From: Acidobacteriota bacterium
GTDB taxonomy: Bacteria; Acidobacteriota; Terriglobia; Acidiferrales; UBA7541
NCBI GenBank assembly: GCA_003224085.1
Contig: QHYK01000083.1
Location: forward strand, 1-44,323
Direction of reading: 5' to 3'
Length of the DNA stretch: 44,323 nt
Under the pieces are notes generated by a model. It had not been told where the DNA came from and did no database searches. It saw only the letters and a program-made list of their open reading frames with translations. Made by a program: the position numbers and the translations under genes. This document shows, piece after piece, positions 16,379-26,005 of this stretch. Positions within the stretch are counted from its first letter, which is position 1, and each line of letters begins with the position of its first letter.

Positions 16379-17131
16379 ATGGCTACGACTCTTCACTCCG
16401 TGCTGCACAGTCTTCGCGAAACGAAAGTCTGGAAGTCCATCTTCCGCCGCGGCCTCGCGAATACGAATCGCACACGCAGTCTCGCTGTCTTCGGCAATCT
16501 CTTCCTCCACTGGCTGCCAGTCAAAGTTCGAGAGAAGTCGCTCCGCGTGCGAGCCTCGTACTATCTCGGCTCGCTCTCGTTTATCCTTTTCATCGTTCTT
16601 TTTGTCACGGGTATCTTGCTGATGTTCTATTACCACCCGGCGACGCCCCATGCCTATCGGGACATGAAAGATCTTCAATTCGTCGTTTCGAACGGCGTCT
16701 TCCTTCGAAATCTTCACCGGCTGGCCGCACATTTAATGGTCTTCGCCGTGTTCTGGCACATGTTTCACGTGTTCTACCGCGGGGGCTACAAACCGCCGCA
16801 CCAGTTCAACTGGGTGGTTGGTGTCATGCTTCTTCTGGTCACGCTGTTCCTCAGCTACACGGGCTATCTTTTGCCGTGGGACCAACTCGCTTTTTGGGCC
16901 GTGACCGTTGGCACTAACATCATTTCTGCGATGCCACTCATTGGCGACAAAATTCGCTTCCTGCTGCTTGGTGGGAACATCGTAGGAGAAAACGCGTTGC
17001 TGCGTTTCTACGTGCTTCACGTCGTGATTCTCCCGCTCGTCGCGTTCTTGCTCATCGGAATTCATTTCTGGCGGGTGCAAAAGGACGGCGGGCTGACCGT
17101 AAAGCCGAGGAACGACGATGGAAAAGAATAA
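16379..17131 (+). CDS. cytochrome b, N-terminal (b6-like) subunit
   Basis: The 250-residue protein has four hydrophobic helices and the haem-ligand histidines of cytochrome b6: [19 protein letters not shown] on one helix and [21 protein letters not shown] on another. The Qo-region helix contains [21 protein letters not shown]. The ligand spacing in the second bihistidine helix cannot be judged further by eye. The length matches the b6-like half of a split cytochrome b. It overlaps the next gene by 14 nt. Confidence 0.92.
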   Translation: MATTLHSVLHSLRETKVWKSIFRRGLANTNRTRSLAVFGNLFLHWLPVKVREKSLRVRASYYLGSLSFILFIVLFVTGILLMFYYHPATPHAYRDMKDLQFVVSNGVFLRNLHRLAAHLMVFAVFWHMFHVFYRGGYKPPHQFNWVVGVMLLLVTLFLSYTGYLLPWDQLAFWAVTVGTNIISAMPLIGDKIRFLLLGGNIVGENALLRFYVLHVVILPLVAFLLIGIHFWRVQKDGGLTVKPRNDDGKE

Positions 17132-17825
17132 AATCGAGACCGGTATTAGCTCGGACGCGAAGAAGGAGCCACGCCGCGTCGTTTTTGTCACGAAGAAGAC
17201 CTCTGCCAAGGTAGTTGGCGACCCCGGTCCTCAGTTGATGACTTACCCCCATCTCTTGATACGCGAGGCGATTGCATTTCAGGTGCTCGTGATTGCTATG
17301 GTGCTCACTGCGCTTCTCTGGGACGCACCGCTCGAGCAACTCGCGAATCCGCTGCTTACCCCGAATCCCGCCAAAGCCCCGTGGTATTTTCTCGGCCTCC
17401 AGGAACTGCTGCACTTTTTCCCGCCATTCGTGGCGGGAATATTGATTCCGACATTGGTGGTGATCGCGCTCGTGGTCATTCCTTACTTCAACGTGAATAT
17501 CGAAGGCGAGGCGATCTGGGCTCGGCGGCCGTCGCAAAATCTGAGGACCATTCTCGTCACTGTGATCATCCTCCTCGCGTTTCTTGCGGTATTCCATGCT
17601 TGGACGATTTTTGCTCCGACGGCGCTCGTTGCGGCTCTCTTGCTTTTTTCTTATACCGTCAGGCAGGGACGGGAGGGCTGGCTGAATGCGCTCGCTACGA
17701 AGCCACTCTCTTGGTGGGTTATGACGTGGTTCATTGCTGTTGCTATCTGTTTGACCGTCGTGGGGACGTTTTTCAGGGGCCCGGGTTGGTCTTGGTACTG
17801 GCCGTGGAGAACTCATGCCGGCTGA
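17118..17825 (+). CDS. cytochrome b, C-terminal (subunit IV-like) subunit
   Basis: The 235-residue protein carries the C-terminal cytochrome b signature: [29 protein letters not shown], with the PEWY-like Qo motif in the form APWY. Two or more further helices follow, ending [13 protein letters not shown] soluble basic N-terminus of about 35 residues precedes it. In ordinary bc1 complexes the motif is PEWYFLP. The Glu is replaced by Ala-Pro here, a change seen in several atypical Rieske/b complexes and relevant to how quinol protons leave. Overlap with both neighbours supports co-translation. Confidence 0.88.
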   Translation: MEKNKIETGISSDAKKEPRRVVFVTKKTSAKVVGDPGPQLMTYPHLLIREAIAFQVLVIAMVLTALLWDAPLEQLANPLLTPNPAKAPWYFLGLQELLHFFPPFVAGILIPTLVVIALVVIPYFNVNIEGEAIWARRPSQNLRTILVTVIILLAFLAVFHAWTIFAPTALVAALLLFSYTVRQGREGWLNALATKPLSWWVMTWFIAVAICLTVVGTFFRGPGWSWYWPWRTHAG

Positions 17826-19953
17826 AGAGATGGGCAAACTAACGAACCGCACGCGCTTGATCTTTGCGGTTTCGAGTGTCGTTTTCTTGGCCGTCCTCGC
17901 GATCTCGCCATTCAAGGACTTTCGCCGTGAGTGGAAGCAATACAAGCGCTCCTATCTGCGATTTGCGCAGAGCCGTCCCGACACAAAGAAATTGTTGGCC
18001 GATTACCGTCCCGACATCGATCAGATCTGGCTGCCCGGAATGAACGTTGTCGACCGGTGCACGACCTGCCACCAGGGAATCACGCAGGCGAGCCTTGCGG
18101 ATAAAGCGGTGCCCCAGCCTTTCCGCGCACACCCGCTCATTCCGCACAACGTTCGCGACTGGGGCTGTACTGTCTGTCATCGGGGTCAGGGGCCCGCCAC
18201 GGAAGTGGCTGAAGCCCACGAATCGACGCTCGCCTGGGAACAGCCGATATTGCCGATCCGGTACATTCAAGCGTCTTGTGGCACCTGTCACTACGACGAC
18301 CTGCCCCAGACCCCACAGCTGACACGGGGCCGCGATCTTCTAGCCGAACTGAATTGTCAAGGCTGTCATCGGTTGCCGGGAATCGAGCGTCCCGCAATGC
18401 TCGGTCCCGACCTCACGAACGTCGGCGTCAAGGTCAGCCGCGAATGGATTTACAAGTGGCTGAAGGAACCGCGCACGATTGTCGACAAAGACGGCAATGT
18501 CACGGTGAATGGCTACGAGACGGAAGAAGAGCCGCGCATGCCGAAGTTCCCCCTAACCGAGACCGAACTCCGCGGGCTTTCCGGTTATCTCAGCGTTCAA
18601 AAGGCCAAGGCTGTCGCGCCAAATAAGATCGACGCCCGAGTCGTTACAGCCTGGAGTAGGAATCCGGAATTAATCTCGCAGGGTGAATTACGTTTCCGAC
18701 AAATGTTCTGCTCGACGTGCCACTCACTGGCAGTCACTCGTGCCGGTGAGACGAAGCTGATCGGCGGCGACATTGGTCCGGAGCTCACCAAAGTCGGCAG
18801 CAAAGTGAATCCCGATTGGCTCATCGCCTGGCTTCGCAACCCGCAGGGGTACTTACCGCATACTCGTATGCCACGCTATGGCTGGTCGGATGAAGATCTC
18901 TACAAGGTCACGCAATACATCACCACCAAGCTAACCGATTCCGACCTGCTCACTAGCGTCCCACAGCTCGGACAACCAACGGAGCAGGAAATTCAGCTTG
19001 GGCATCGCCTCTTTCTGGAAAAGGGGTGCGCGAGCTGCCATTCGATTGATGGTCTGAATCCGCAGAAAGATTTTGGCCCAGACTTGAGCACAATTGCCGG
19101 AAAAAACGCCTCGGATTTGGAATTCGGCGCCGCGAAGGTTCCGCACAATCTTGTGGCCTACATCCAGGCCAAACTCCAAGACCCCACGTCAGTGAATCCT
19201 GCGGCGCGCATGCCGCAGTACAACTGGAATCAATCTGATTTGGATGCTATCACTACCGCTCTCCTCAGCATGAAGGGTCCGCCCGCGACGAGCGCCTCGC
19301 AAAATCTGGTTGTGCCTCGCAAGGAAGTTGCTTTCCATCCGACGGGTTCGTTTGGCGAAGTCTACGAGCGCTACAAATGCTATACCTGCCACAAGTTCGA
19401 CGGTTACGGTGGCGACCTCGCGCCCGATCTGACCTTCGAAGGTAGCCGCGCCCAGCGGCAGTGGCTCGTGGACTTCCTGAAGAATCCGCAGACGCTGCGA
19501 CCGACGCTCATCTTGCGCATGCCGCAATTCAATATGAGCGACAGGGACGCCGCGACACTCGCTGACTATATGACCATGGTGCTCCAGCATCCCGCAGCGA
19601 ATCCCACGGCTGTCGACGCCAAGCAATTCACGCCGGCGATGGTTGCCCTCGGCAAGCAGCTCTACGAAGTGAAGTATCAATGCCAGTCGTGCCACACGAT
19701 CGGCGGTACCGGCGGATACGTCGGGCCCAACCTGAGCAATGCGGGCGGCTGGTTGACACCCGCATGGATCGAGGCCTGGCTGAGAAATCCTCAGGCACTC
19801 GTTTCGGATACCATCGAGCCGCGACGAAATTTTACTGAAGATGAGGTCAGGGCTTTGACGGCTTACCTGAGGACCTTGCGACAGAGCATCAAACCACAAA
19901 AAACCGCAAGTACCACTGCAAAGCACGCTGCAACTCAAGGGGCCGGTCGATGA
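17815..19953 (+). CDS. membrane-anchored octahaem cytochrome c
   Basis: The 712-residue protein has an N-terminal anchor (TRLIFAVSSVVFLAVLAISPF) and eight CXXCH motifs: CTTCH (82), CTVCH (118), CGTCH (155), CQGCH (181), CSTCH, CASCH, CYTCH and CQSCH. After the first three, the body is built of repeated class I-like cytochrome c modules, each with a later Met-Pro segment (RMPKFPL, RMPRYGW, RMPQYNW, RMPQFNM) that can supply the sixth ligand. It starts 11 nt inside the cytochrome b gene. It most likely replaces cytochrome c1 and forms an electron wire from the Rieske protein to outer acceptors. Confidence 0.9.
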   Translation: MPAEEMGKLTNRTRLIFAVSSVVFLAVLAISPFKDFRREWKQYKRSYLRFAQSRPDTKKLLADYRPDIDQIWLPGMNVVDRCTTCHQGITQASLADKAVPQPFRAHPLIPHNVRDWGCTVCHRGQGPATEVAEAHESTLAWEQPILPIRYIQASCGTCHYDDLPQTPQLTRGRDLLAELNCQGCHRLPGIERPAMLGPDLTNVGVKVSREWIYKWLKEPRTIVDKDGNVTVNGYETEEEPRMPKFPLTETELRGLSGYLSVQKAKAVAPNKIDARVVTAWSRNPELISQGELRFRQMFCSTCHSLAVTRAGETKLIGGDIGPELTKVGSKVNPDWLIAWLRNPQGYLPHTRMPRYGWSDEDLYKVTQYITTKLTDSDLLTSVPQLGQPTEQEIQLGHRLFLEKGCASCHSIDGLNPQKDFGPDLSTIAGKNASDLEFGAAKVPHNLVAYIQAKLQDPTSVNPAARMPQYNWNQSDLDAITTALLSMKGPPATSASQNLVVPRKEVAFHPTGSFGEVYERYKCYTCHKFDGYGGDLAPDLTFEGSRAQRQWLVDFLKNPQTLRPTLILRMPQFNMSDRDAATLADYMTMVLQHPAANPTAVDAKQFTPAMVALGKQLYEVKYQCQSCHTIGGTGGYVGPNLSNAGGWLTPAWIEAWLRNPQALVSDTIEPRRNFTEDEVRALTAYLRTLRQSIKPQKTASTTAKHAATQGAGR

Positions 19954-20441
19954 AATTCCATGTCTGGATCGGTGTCCTCCTATTGATGACTCTCGCCGGC
20001 GCCGCAGGGTGCCGCAAACGTGGCGAGACTGCCAAAGCCGATCCGCTTCTAGCGGCGTACGATACGGAGGTCGACTGGACCGATGCGCAACACGTCATTC
20101 CTCTGAGCTATCAGCAAGCGCAAGGGAAGCGTATTTTTTACCAACAGTGTGTCTGGTGCCATGCAGACGCTACGCCAGCAGGTCCATCCAACCGTTCAAA
20201 CCTGACGCCTGTTCCACCGTTGTTGAATGACGGTGCAACGTTGAATGCCGAGAGCGATGAATATATACAAAACATCATCACGCTAGGTGGCACCGCGATG
20301 GGCAAATCGGCGATGATGCCGCCATACGGGCGTATGCTTTCGACGGAGGAAATCCGCTCTGTGATTGCGTTCACGCGCGCCATCGCCCAGCCGCCGTACC
20401 AGCTCCCGGCACGAGCCGGATCGCAATATTCCGGAAAATAG
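19950..20441 (+). CDS. monohaem cytochrome c lipoprotein
   Basis: The 163-residue protein has a lipoprotein signal ending in LAGAAGC (lipid-modified Cys near residue 21) and one haem motif, CVWCH, in GKRIFYQQCVWCHADAT. A downstream MMPPYGRMLSTEEI segment can supply the axial Met. It starts in a 4-nt overlap with the octahaem gene. The expected place is a membrane-tethered periplasmic carrier passing electrons from the octahaem subunit. Confidence 0.9.
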   Translation: MKFHVWIGVLLLMTLAGAAGCRKRGETAKADPLLAAYDTEVDWTDAQHVIPLSYQQAQGKRIFYQQCVWCHADATPAGPSNRSNLTPVPPLLNDGATLNAESDEYIQNIITLGGTAMGKSAMMPPYGRMLSTEEIRSVIAFTRAIAQPPYQLPARAGSQYSGK

Positions 20442-20452
20442 GAGGTGCTCTC

Positions 20453-21823
20453 GTGCGACCTATGAAACTCCGACTTTCTTTTCGGTTCAGTCGCCGACCA
20501 CTTTTCTTGGCAATTGCACTGGCGATGAGTTTTTCCGTGCCACGCGCGTCCGCACAGGTAAGCCCTTCTGAAATCCTGAATCCCGATCTCAAGGCACTCG
20601 AAGAGTCTTATTTCCAGCAGTTGAAGACTCTCAATCAATCGATCGCCAAAGCGAAATTCTCCTTTCCTTTCTATCTGAGCCGGTTTGTTGGCCTCGACCC
20701 TGCGCAGCAAGCGGAGGCCGATTCACGCGGCTTGGAGTTCGTCCGTTTTCAAGATCGCGTGATTCTGAAAGTGACCGGAAATTACAATGCGGCGTATGAC
20801 ACCGCTCGTCTCACGCAGAACGAACGTGCTGCAGCTACGTTTCGCACCGTAGTCCTTCCGATCCTGAATTTAGTGACAGCCTCTCTGCCGCAAGACTTGG
20901 CTTGTGATGGCATCGGTTTCGAAATCTCTCATCACGCCCACACTCGGGAGCGCAGCTACGACTACGAAGGAAAAGAAATCCTTGTCGTGGTGCTCGACCG
21001 CAATGATGCCTGGGCCCTCTCCAGCGCCACCACGGATTCCGCGCGCCAGGATATTCTGAATCGCAATAAAATCTACGTCAGCGGCACCGACTTCGGCCTC
21101 TCCCTCACGGAACGCGATCCCCTTAACGTTCAAGCCCTCCCTCGGTCCATCCCGGCCAAGCCCGACGCCACTTCCACAGCGCGCTCTTCGACCCTGGTAG
21201 CCCGCTCCCCCTTGTTGAAATCCAATCAATCGGCGCCAACCGTCTCTCCCCCTGCGCTTGTGGCCCTGGCAGATCCCGCTCCCACAAGCGCTAATCCCGC
21301 CTCACTTGCGCCCACGGCCGCTGATGCGCCGCCCGCAGCTCCACATTTGGCGCCCGCGGACGCCGATCGTCTGAACGAGAAGTACCAGGCGCAGTTAGCT
21401 TCCATGGCCAAAGAGGGAGCGGCCAAATTTCATTTCCTCGATTACTCTCCCCCCACCTTCATGATCTTCCGCGATCAGATCGCGCTTCAAATGACACTGC
21501 GAAACTCCATTCAATTCGGACCTGCGAAGGGCTCCATATACAAGCGTGCCGCGCAGAGCTTCGATCTGTTTCTGGCTCCTCAGCTCAAGGATTTATCAGA
21601 CAGGATTTCACCAGAGCTTGATTTTCAACTCTTTGACTTTTCCGTCCTGAACAAGCTTTCTCCCGGCGCGAAAGGCACTTCTGAAGCGATTGAATTCATT
21701 TGTCCGCGAACCGCTCTCAAACAATTCGTGAACGCCGAGATTACGAACCAGCAGCTTCTGGATCAAAGCGCCATCCTTGTCAACGGTGTGCGCATCGCCT
21801 TGAACCTGCAACTCGTTGAGTAG
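20453..21823 (+). CDS. secreted protein of unknown function, last gene of the respiratory operon
   Basis: The 456-residue protein starts at GTG 20453, preceded by aggaggtg, 12 nt after the previous stop. A signal peptide (about 1-35, LFLAIALAMSFSVPRASA) is followed by two similar globular halves (about 40-230 and 300-456) joined by an Ala/Pro/Thr-rich linker. Both halves contain a hydrophobic-acidic block ending in a phrase like LNRNKIYVSGTDFGLSLTE and LLDQSAILVNGVRIALNLQ. No haem or metal motif is visible. I do not recognise the family. Its place suggests an assembly or stabilising partner of the complex. Confidence 0.65.
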   Translation: MRPMKLRLSFRFSRRPLFLAIALAMSFSVPRASAQVSPSEILNPDLKALEESYFQQLKTLNQSIAKAKFSFPFYLSRFVGLDPAQQAEADSRGLEFVRFQDRVILKVTGNYNAAYDTARLTQNERAAATFRTVVLPILNLVTASLPQDLACDGIGFEISHHAHTRERSYDYEGKEILVVVLDRNDAWALSSATTDSARQDILNRNKIYVSGTDFGLSLTERDPLNVQALPRSIPAKPDATSTARSSTLVARSPLLKSNQSAPTVSPPALVALADPAPTSANPASLAPTAADAPPAAPHLAPADADRLNEKYQAQLASMAKEGAAKFHFLDYSPPTFMIFRDQIALQMTLRNSIQFGPAKGSIYKRAAQSFDLFLAPQLKDLSDRISPELDFQLFDFSVLNKLSPGAKGTSEAIEFICPRTALKQFVNAEITNQQLLDQSAILVNGVRIALNLQLVE

Positions 21824-22395
21824 CGGAATCTAATTCCAGACCCTTCGCCCGTGAGCCATTAGAAAACGAGAAGTCTCTAACGTTATTCCGTGTACCGCGC
21901 GCGTACCTTCATTCGGCGTTTTCGCGGTTTTTCTCTCCTTTGCAGCTTCGTAGAATCAATAAGTTGCGCGTCTTCGACGCCCTTACTAGGTCGATCCCCA
22001 CCGCCCCTACCAACCATCCCATTTGCTAAGAATGACTTAGCGATTTCGCGAGGCGGCAAAAGGCGGCAATAAGCCTCAAGGGTGGCACCGAGAGCTCAAG
22101 GTTTTTGAGCCATTGCGCTGGGGACGCCCTACAAGCCGGTGGGCCGCGCAGATTGACCAACGGAGTGTACCGCGATGCAGCCCACTACCGAAGGCAGGAA
22201 TGGCGCGCAGCCTACGCCGATGCCTCTGGGCCTTTGCAACCCTTCGGTTAACAGCCGGGGGTGAAAATCTCTAAGTCGTTGCTTTGGCGTCATTTACGAA
22301 TTTCGGATCGCCGCTGAATTGGCCAATTGGCCAACCGCACTCACCTCAAAAGGAGGGTTGGAAGGCGGTGAGGGGCAAACCCTTTGCGCCACAGA
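21824..22395. other. intergenic region between the respiratory operon and accessory genes
   Basis: About 570 bp without a convincing gene. It contains a small stem (gctcaa/ttgagc near 22093-22110) and a perfect 16-bp palindrome, ttggccaattggccaa, at 22319-22334. No tRNA or CRISPR was found. The boundary between conserved chromosome and accessory DNA may fall here, but no direct-repeat attachment site could be identified. Confidence 0.35.
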
Positions 22396-23118
22396 CTAGA
22401 CTCTGTCAAACCACTCCAGTCCTTGAGGCAGTTCATCACCGACAAATTCCAAATGGATTACTCTTCTCGACTTGGGAGCCACGCAGGCAGACGATGCATG
22501 AAGCAGTAGCGGTCGCATGAGAAGTGCACCACCCCGAGGAACTGTGCAGACAATGCTGTCCGCCTTGGGCCATGCTGTCACCCTCTCCGCAGATAAGCGA
22601 CCGTGTTTGTGAGAGCCGGGAATCACTCGGAGTGGCCCGTTGTCCGGCCCACTGTCATCGAGATGGAGCCTGATGGCAAGGATGTGACTCAGGATGTGCG
22701 CTGGCGGCTGGACGTGATTGATGCCCGCCTTGATTGTCCACGGGCCAAATCCGGGAAGTTCCCTCCGTTCACGAACCACGATGGTCAAGTCTTGGTGCCA
22801 GACAACCTTCCAGTTGGCCTCTTGGGTCTTGTTGAAGAACGTTGCTTTGACCGCGAAGCAATTCTTTCCGAGAACGGTCTCGGCTAGGACACGAACGGGA
22901 GCCGACCCAGCTAACTCTCGGACAATCGGGACGGAGAGCAGATTTCTCGCTGCATACGTGGTCGCGTTGAGGTAGGAGGAAAGCCGCACTTTCATCGCTC
23001 CTTGAAGGCATTGAGGAACTACGACGAATCCGCTTTTCTCGACCCGCTGAGCCAAATCAATGCAAGATACGCCGTCATCTGGTACGGCTAGGTTCTGCAG
23101 GAGCGCCTCCTTCATCAT
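22396..23118 (-). CDS. PhyH-like Fe(II)/2-oxoglutarate dioxygenase
   Basis: The product from ATG 23118 is 240 residues. It has the double-stranded beta-helix iron triad: HxD in VVWHQDLTIVV and a distal His in LMRPLLLHASSA, followed by SRRVIHLEFVG with the Arg that normally binds 2-oxoglutarate. GPLRVIPGSHKHG is typical of phytanoyl-CoA dioxygenase-like proteins. The substrate cannot be predicted. The start codon overlaps the stop of the upstream membrane-protein gene (ATGATG containing TGA), so the two are translationally coupled. The frame is open further upstream to 23187, but the coupled start is more likely. Confidence 0.8.
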   Translation of the reverse strand: MMKEALLQNLAVPDDGVSCIDLAQRVEKSGFVVVPQCLQGAMKVRLSSYLNATTYAARNLLSVPIVRELAGSAPVRVLAETVLGKNCFAVKATFFNKTQEANWKVVWHQDLTIVVRERRELPGFGPWTIKAGINHVQPPAHILSHILAIRLHLDDSGPDNGPLRVIPGSHKHGRLSAERVTAWPKADSIVCTVPRGGALLMRPLLLHASSACVAPKSRRVIHLEFVGDELPQGLEWFDRV

Positions 23119-23639
23119 CGAAGCAAAAGAACCAGCAAGAGCACTAGGCCGACCACAACGCAGAACCACATGACCCTGTCGGCCCATGTGAGATTGGATT
23201 CGAATTCCTCCATCATCTTGCGGATGAGTGCTTCTTCAACGTCGTCATCCCACTGGGGCCCTGAAATCCTGCGGTGTATGAACCACAGACTGATTACTCC
23301 GAGGAGGACAAGTGCAGCCACAGGGTACAGAAGCGAGCGCCCAGTGAATCGGATCCACGCCAAATTGACGGAGTAAGGCAGAGTCAAGGTGAGAACAACA
23401 CCAAAAACTCCGAAGCTCCATCGGTCGTGATAGTAAGCCACGAACAGTGTCAGGGCTGTGAGGAAGGCTGCCACCGAGCCTGACACAGGCGCTAAAGTCT
23501 GTCGGTAAATCGCCGGTACGGCTCCGGCAGCCTGCAAGGCTCCGACAAAGACGAATCCTGCAATTCCAATCGCAAGAGACCTTCTTTCGACCTCTTCCCA
23601 CGCTTGCGACGGTGGCAGCATTTTGAGGGCCGTGTCCAT
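23115..23639 (-). CDS. multi-pass membrane protein of unknown function
   Basis: The preferred start is ATG 23639 (174 residues, MDTALKMLPPSQAWEE). The longer frame to 24110 overlaps the opposite-strand gene and is unlikely. About five hydrophobic helices are visible: SLAIGIAGFVFVGALQAAG, VAAFLTALTLFVAYY, FGVFGVVLTLTLPYSV, LLYPVAALVLLGVISLWFI and a C-terminal MWFCVVVGLVLLLVLLLR. A soluble acidic loop (WDDDVEEALIRKMMEEFE) separates the last two. No family is recognised. It is coupled to the PhyH-like gene. Confidence 0.7.
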   Translation of the reverse strand: MDTALKMLPPSQAWEEVERRSLAIGIAGFVFVGALQAAGAVPAIYRQTLAPVSGSVAAFLTALTLFVAYYHDRWSFGVFGVVLTLTLPYSVNLAWIRFTGRSLLYPVAALVLLGVISLWFIHRRISGPQWDDDVEEALIRKMMEEFESNLTWADRVMWFCVVVGLVLLLVLLLR

Positions 23640-23747
23640 GTTCACCCCCAAAACTTTATCATGACCGCAACTCGTTTGGTCTTCTAGCGGAACTACACAC
23701 ACATTACGCTTCTGCTTGCACCCCTTTTCTGCGATATTTCTTTTCCG

Positions 23748-24758
23748 ATGATTTCCGGAAATCCATTCGGCTGGACTAACCCGAGCAGTTGGCCGTGGTT
23801 CGTTTATGTGTGGCTGGCGCTCATTTTTGCAGGGTGGCTCAAACCCGTCTGGCGATGGTACTTGCGGCAGCGAGCAAGCGGTTGGCCGACCGCATCGGGG
23901 CAAATCGAATACGCCTCGGTCAGCGAAGCCAAACGATTCTTCATTTCGACGGCACCACGGGGCAGTTCCCCCACATACGTTGGGGAGCTCGGCTATTCGT
24001 ATTTCGTCGCGGGAAGCACGTACGCCGGGCGCTACAAGCGGGAATTCGGAAGCGAAGAGGAAGCATTGGAGTTCGTCAGGGACTCGAAGGGAAAACCGGT
24101 CGCGGTTCAATACTACCCGAGCAAGCCCTCGACTTCAACCTTGCTGGAATCCTCTGTCGAGACTCTGCTGAACACTCGTCCGCCAAAGCCGCAAGCTGAG
24201 GTTGAACTGTTCAAGTCCGCCCTCGCGGATGATTCACTGTCATGGCCCAAGCCGGTTCTCTGGGCTTGCGTTGGGCTGTCGGCGGTCGGGCTGGTGCTCA
24301 GCCTGTGGGTGCATCTAGGGGCGGTCATGGGTCGCCGTGTCGCACCCGAGGCGTTTTTCTGGATTCTGCATATGGGTATCTTCGTCGTTTGGCTTCCTAC
24401 AGTCTTGGTGGCAAGAAAGCGTGTCGGCAATCGGAGAAGCAAGGACTACTGGAGGCTCGTGTTGCGAGGCTCTCCTGAGTGGATGCGCTACATGGTGTAC
24501 GGATTTTTTGGATACGCTTTTGTGAACTTCGCTCTCTTCATCTCCAAGGCTCCAACCGGGGGTGGTGGTGCAAATCCACCTGCGATAGTTTGGCGAGGAT
24601 TCTCAGGTCACTGGATGCTGTTCTATTCCGCTGCGCTGGCGACTCTGTATTCAGCAGCGAAAGCAAGTGTGAGTGTCCGGCGCTGCCTGAATGGACACGC
24701 GGTGCCCGCGACCGCGAACTTCTGCTCACGCTGCGGCCAGTCCGTTATGCACACCTGA
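23748..24758 (+). CDS. DUF3592-like membrane protein with C-terminal zinc ribbon
   Basis: The 336-residue protein has an N-terminal membrane helix (WFVYVWLALIFAGWL), then a DUF3592-like extracytoplasmic beta region (SGQIEYASVSEAKRF, YVGELGYSYFVAGSTYAGRY, GKPVAVQYYPSKPSTSTLL). Several further helices follow between about 165 and 300, and a C-terminal zinc-ribbon ends it (CLNGHAVPATANFCSRCGQS). No ribosome-binding site is obvious before ATG 23748, so the start is uncertain. Function is unknown. It is divergent from the membrane/PhyH pair. Confidence 0.7.
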   Translation: MISGNPFGWTNPSSWPWFVYVWLALIFAGWLKPVWRWYLRQRASGWPTASGQIEYASVSEAKRFFISTAPRGSSPTYVGELGYSYFVAGSTYAGRYKREFGSEEEALEFVRDSKGKPVAVQYYPSKPSTSTLLESSVETLLNTRPPKPQAEVELFKSALADDSLSWPKPVLWACVGLSAVGLVLSLWVHLGAVMGRRVAPEAFFWILHMGIFVVWLPTVLVARKRVGNRRSKDYWRLVLRGSPEWMRYMVYGFFGYAFVNFALFISKAPTGGGGANPPAIVWRGFSGHWMLFYSAALATLYSAAKASVSVRRCLNGHAVPATANFCSRCGQSVMHT

Positions 24759-24822
24759 CAGGAACACGGACTATCATTTTGGCGTCTAACAATCGAGAGC
24801 GTGCAGCAGGGATAGAGCCGTC

Positions 24823-25794
24823 GTGCGACTTGCATTCACCATTCTGTTTCTGAATCTCTTGGCCGGGCTTTCTGCGTGGGCGCAGGAGGCGCTTGCCATC
24901 GGGCTAAAGGGACCAGTGCATTCGGTCCTGACCGAAGAGTTCACGAGCGAGGGCGGAGTGCATCGTGAGCCGTCTGGCTCGGTTCTGGAAATCTACGACC
25001 GAGAGGGTTATCAGCTAGATGTCTATCGATATAAGCCTGATGGCTCCATCTGGGTGCACACAGTCATTGACCGCAAAGGACCGCTGGTGTCGAGAATGCA
25101 GGTGACAGGCACCCCGCCCTTCGAGAGCAGTTCCACTCAGAACGTCTTCGACGCACGGGGACGGGTCATCGAAACGGATAGATACGACGCTAATGGAGTT
25201 CTCGTCTCAAAGTCCAAAGGCGAGTTCGTGGACGATCAACCCAATTCAAGCAGCTACAGCCACACAGAGAGTAATGCCGATGGGATCGAAAGCATGGAGG
25301 AAATCAGCGAGACTACAGACCCCAAGACCGGGATAACGTATCAGGTCGAAACAAGGAACGGGAAACCCCAGACTGACTGGGTCATTCAGCGGAATCCAGA
25401 CGGAACAGCTAAGGACAAGATTGTTTACGCCGATGGCTCTTACAATGAGCGCGAGCAGAGGTCGGACGGAACGACGGTTGAAGACAGGTACTCTGCCCTG
25501 ACAAAAAGCCACACCTACCAGAAGAGCGATGCTCAGGGTCACCTGATCGAAGTGATCGAGGAGTCCGATACGCAGTACATCCGCTGCACTTATTCCTTCG
25601 ACAAGGATGGCCGTTCAACCGGGCAGATCAACTACGACGCCGCTGGCAACGTCCTTGACAAATCGACCGCCGAATACCGGAACGACTCGCATGGGAATTG
25701 GGTCGAGAAGAAAACCATCGTTTGGGAGACGAAAGCCGAACCCATGCAGCCGAAGATCGTTCTGGCAACGCTGCGCACGATAAATTACTACTAG
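24823..25794 (+). CDS. secreted YD-repeat-like protein
   Basis: The 323-residue protein starts at GTG 24823. A signal peptide (about 1-21, LAFTILFLNLLAGLSAWA) precedes a body of beta hairpins with repeats like YDREGYQLDVYRYKPDG, FDARGRVIETDRYDANG and FDKDGRSTGQINYDAAGN. These resemble RHS/YD repeats but lack a toxin tip. Such short secreted repeat proteins are common in Acidobacteria and have no assigned role. It stands alone between the DUF3592 gene and the AbiE pair. Confidence 0.7.
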   Translation: MRLAFTILFLNLLAGLSAWAQEALAIGLKGPVHSVLTEEFTSEGGVHREPSGSVLEIYDREGYQLDVYRYKPDGSIWVHTVIDRKGPLVSRMQVTGTPPFESSSTQNVFDARGRVIETDRYDANGVLVSKSKGEFVDDQPNSSSYSHTESNADGIESMEEISETTDPKTGITYQVETRNGKPQTDWVIQRNPDGTAKDKIVYADGSYNEREQRSDGTTVEDRYSALTKSHTYQKSDAQGHLIEVIEESDTQYIRCTYSFDKDGRSTGQINYDAAGNVLDKSTAEYRNDSHGNWVEKKTIVWETKAEPMQPKIVLATLRTINYY

Positions 25795-25962
25795 GCGGCA
25801 CAAACCAACGCAGCAGGGGAAGGAATGCATTGGCGTTGCCTCGCTTTATTTTTCCGCAGCGGTTTCAGGTACAGGTATATAGCTTAAGGGAATTCGGCAC
25901 ACGTTGATAGGCACCTATCCTGTCGCGACCGCTTTAGAGAGGTGGGCCAATCTTTACAATAT

Positions 25963-25988
25963 GTCGGTAGTTGTATATAATTGCCGAC
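25963..25988. promoter_or_regulatory. palindrome upstream of abiE, candidate operator
   Basis: A 26-bp imperfect palindrome with arms gtcgg and ccgac around an AT-rich centre (gtatata), 17 bp before the start of the antitoxin gene. AbiEi antitoxins are known to repress their own operon by binding inverted repeats in the promoter, and this is the best candidate. The AT-rich core also resembles a -10 element. Confidence 0.5.
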
Positions 25989-26005
25989 GTTTAGTAAACA
26001 CTCTC

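Noticed and set aside
17052-17945. Long minus-strand frame over the cytochrome b genes
   Set aside because: Its Arg/Glu/His-rich translation is typical of the reverse of membrane-protein codons, and the plus strand is clearly cytochrome b.
21824-22395. tRNA gene or attachment site at the island's left edge
   Set aside because: No cloverleaf or repeat matching the right edge was visible. The short stems are too weak to call.
23640-24110. N-terminal extension of the membrane-protein gene
   Set aside because: It overlaps the DUF3592-like gene on the other strand and does not look like protein.
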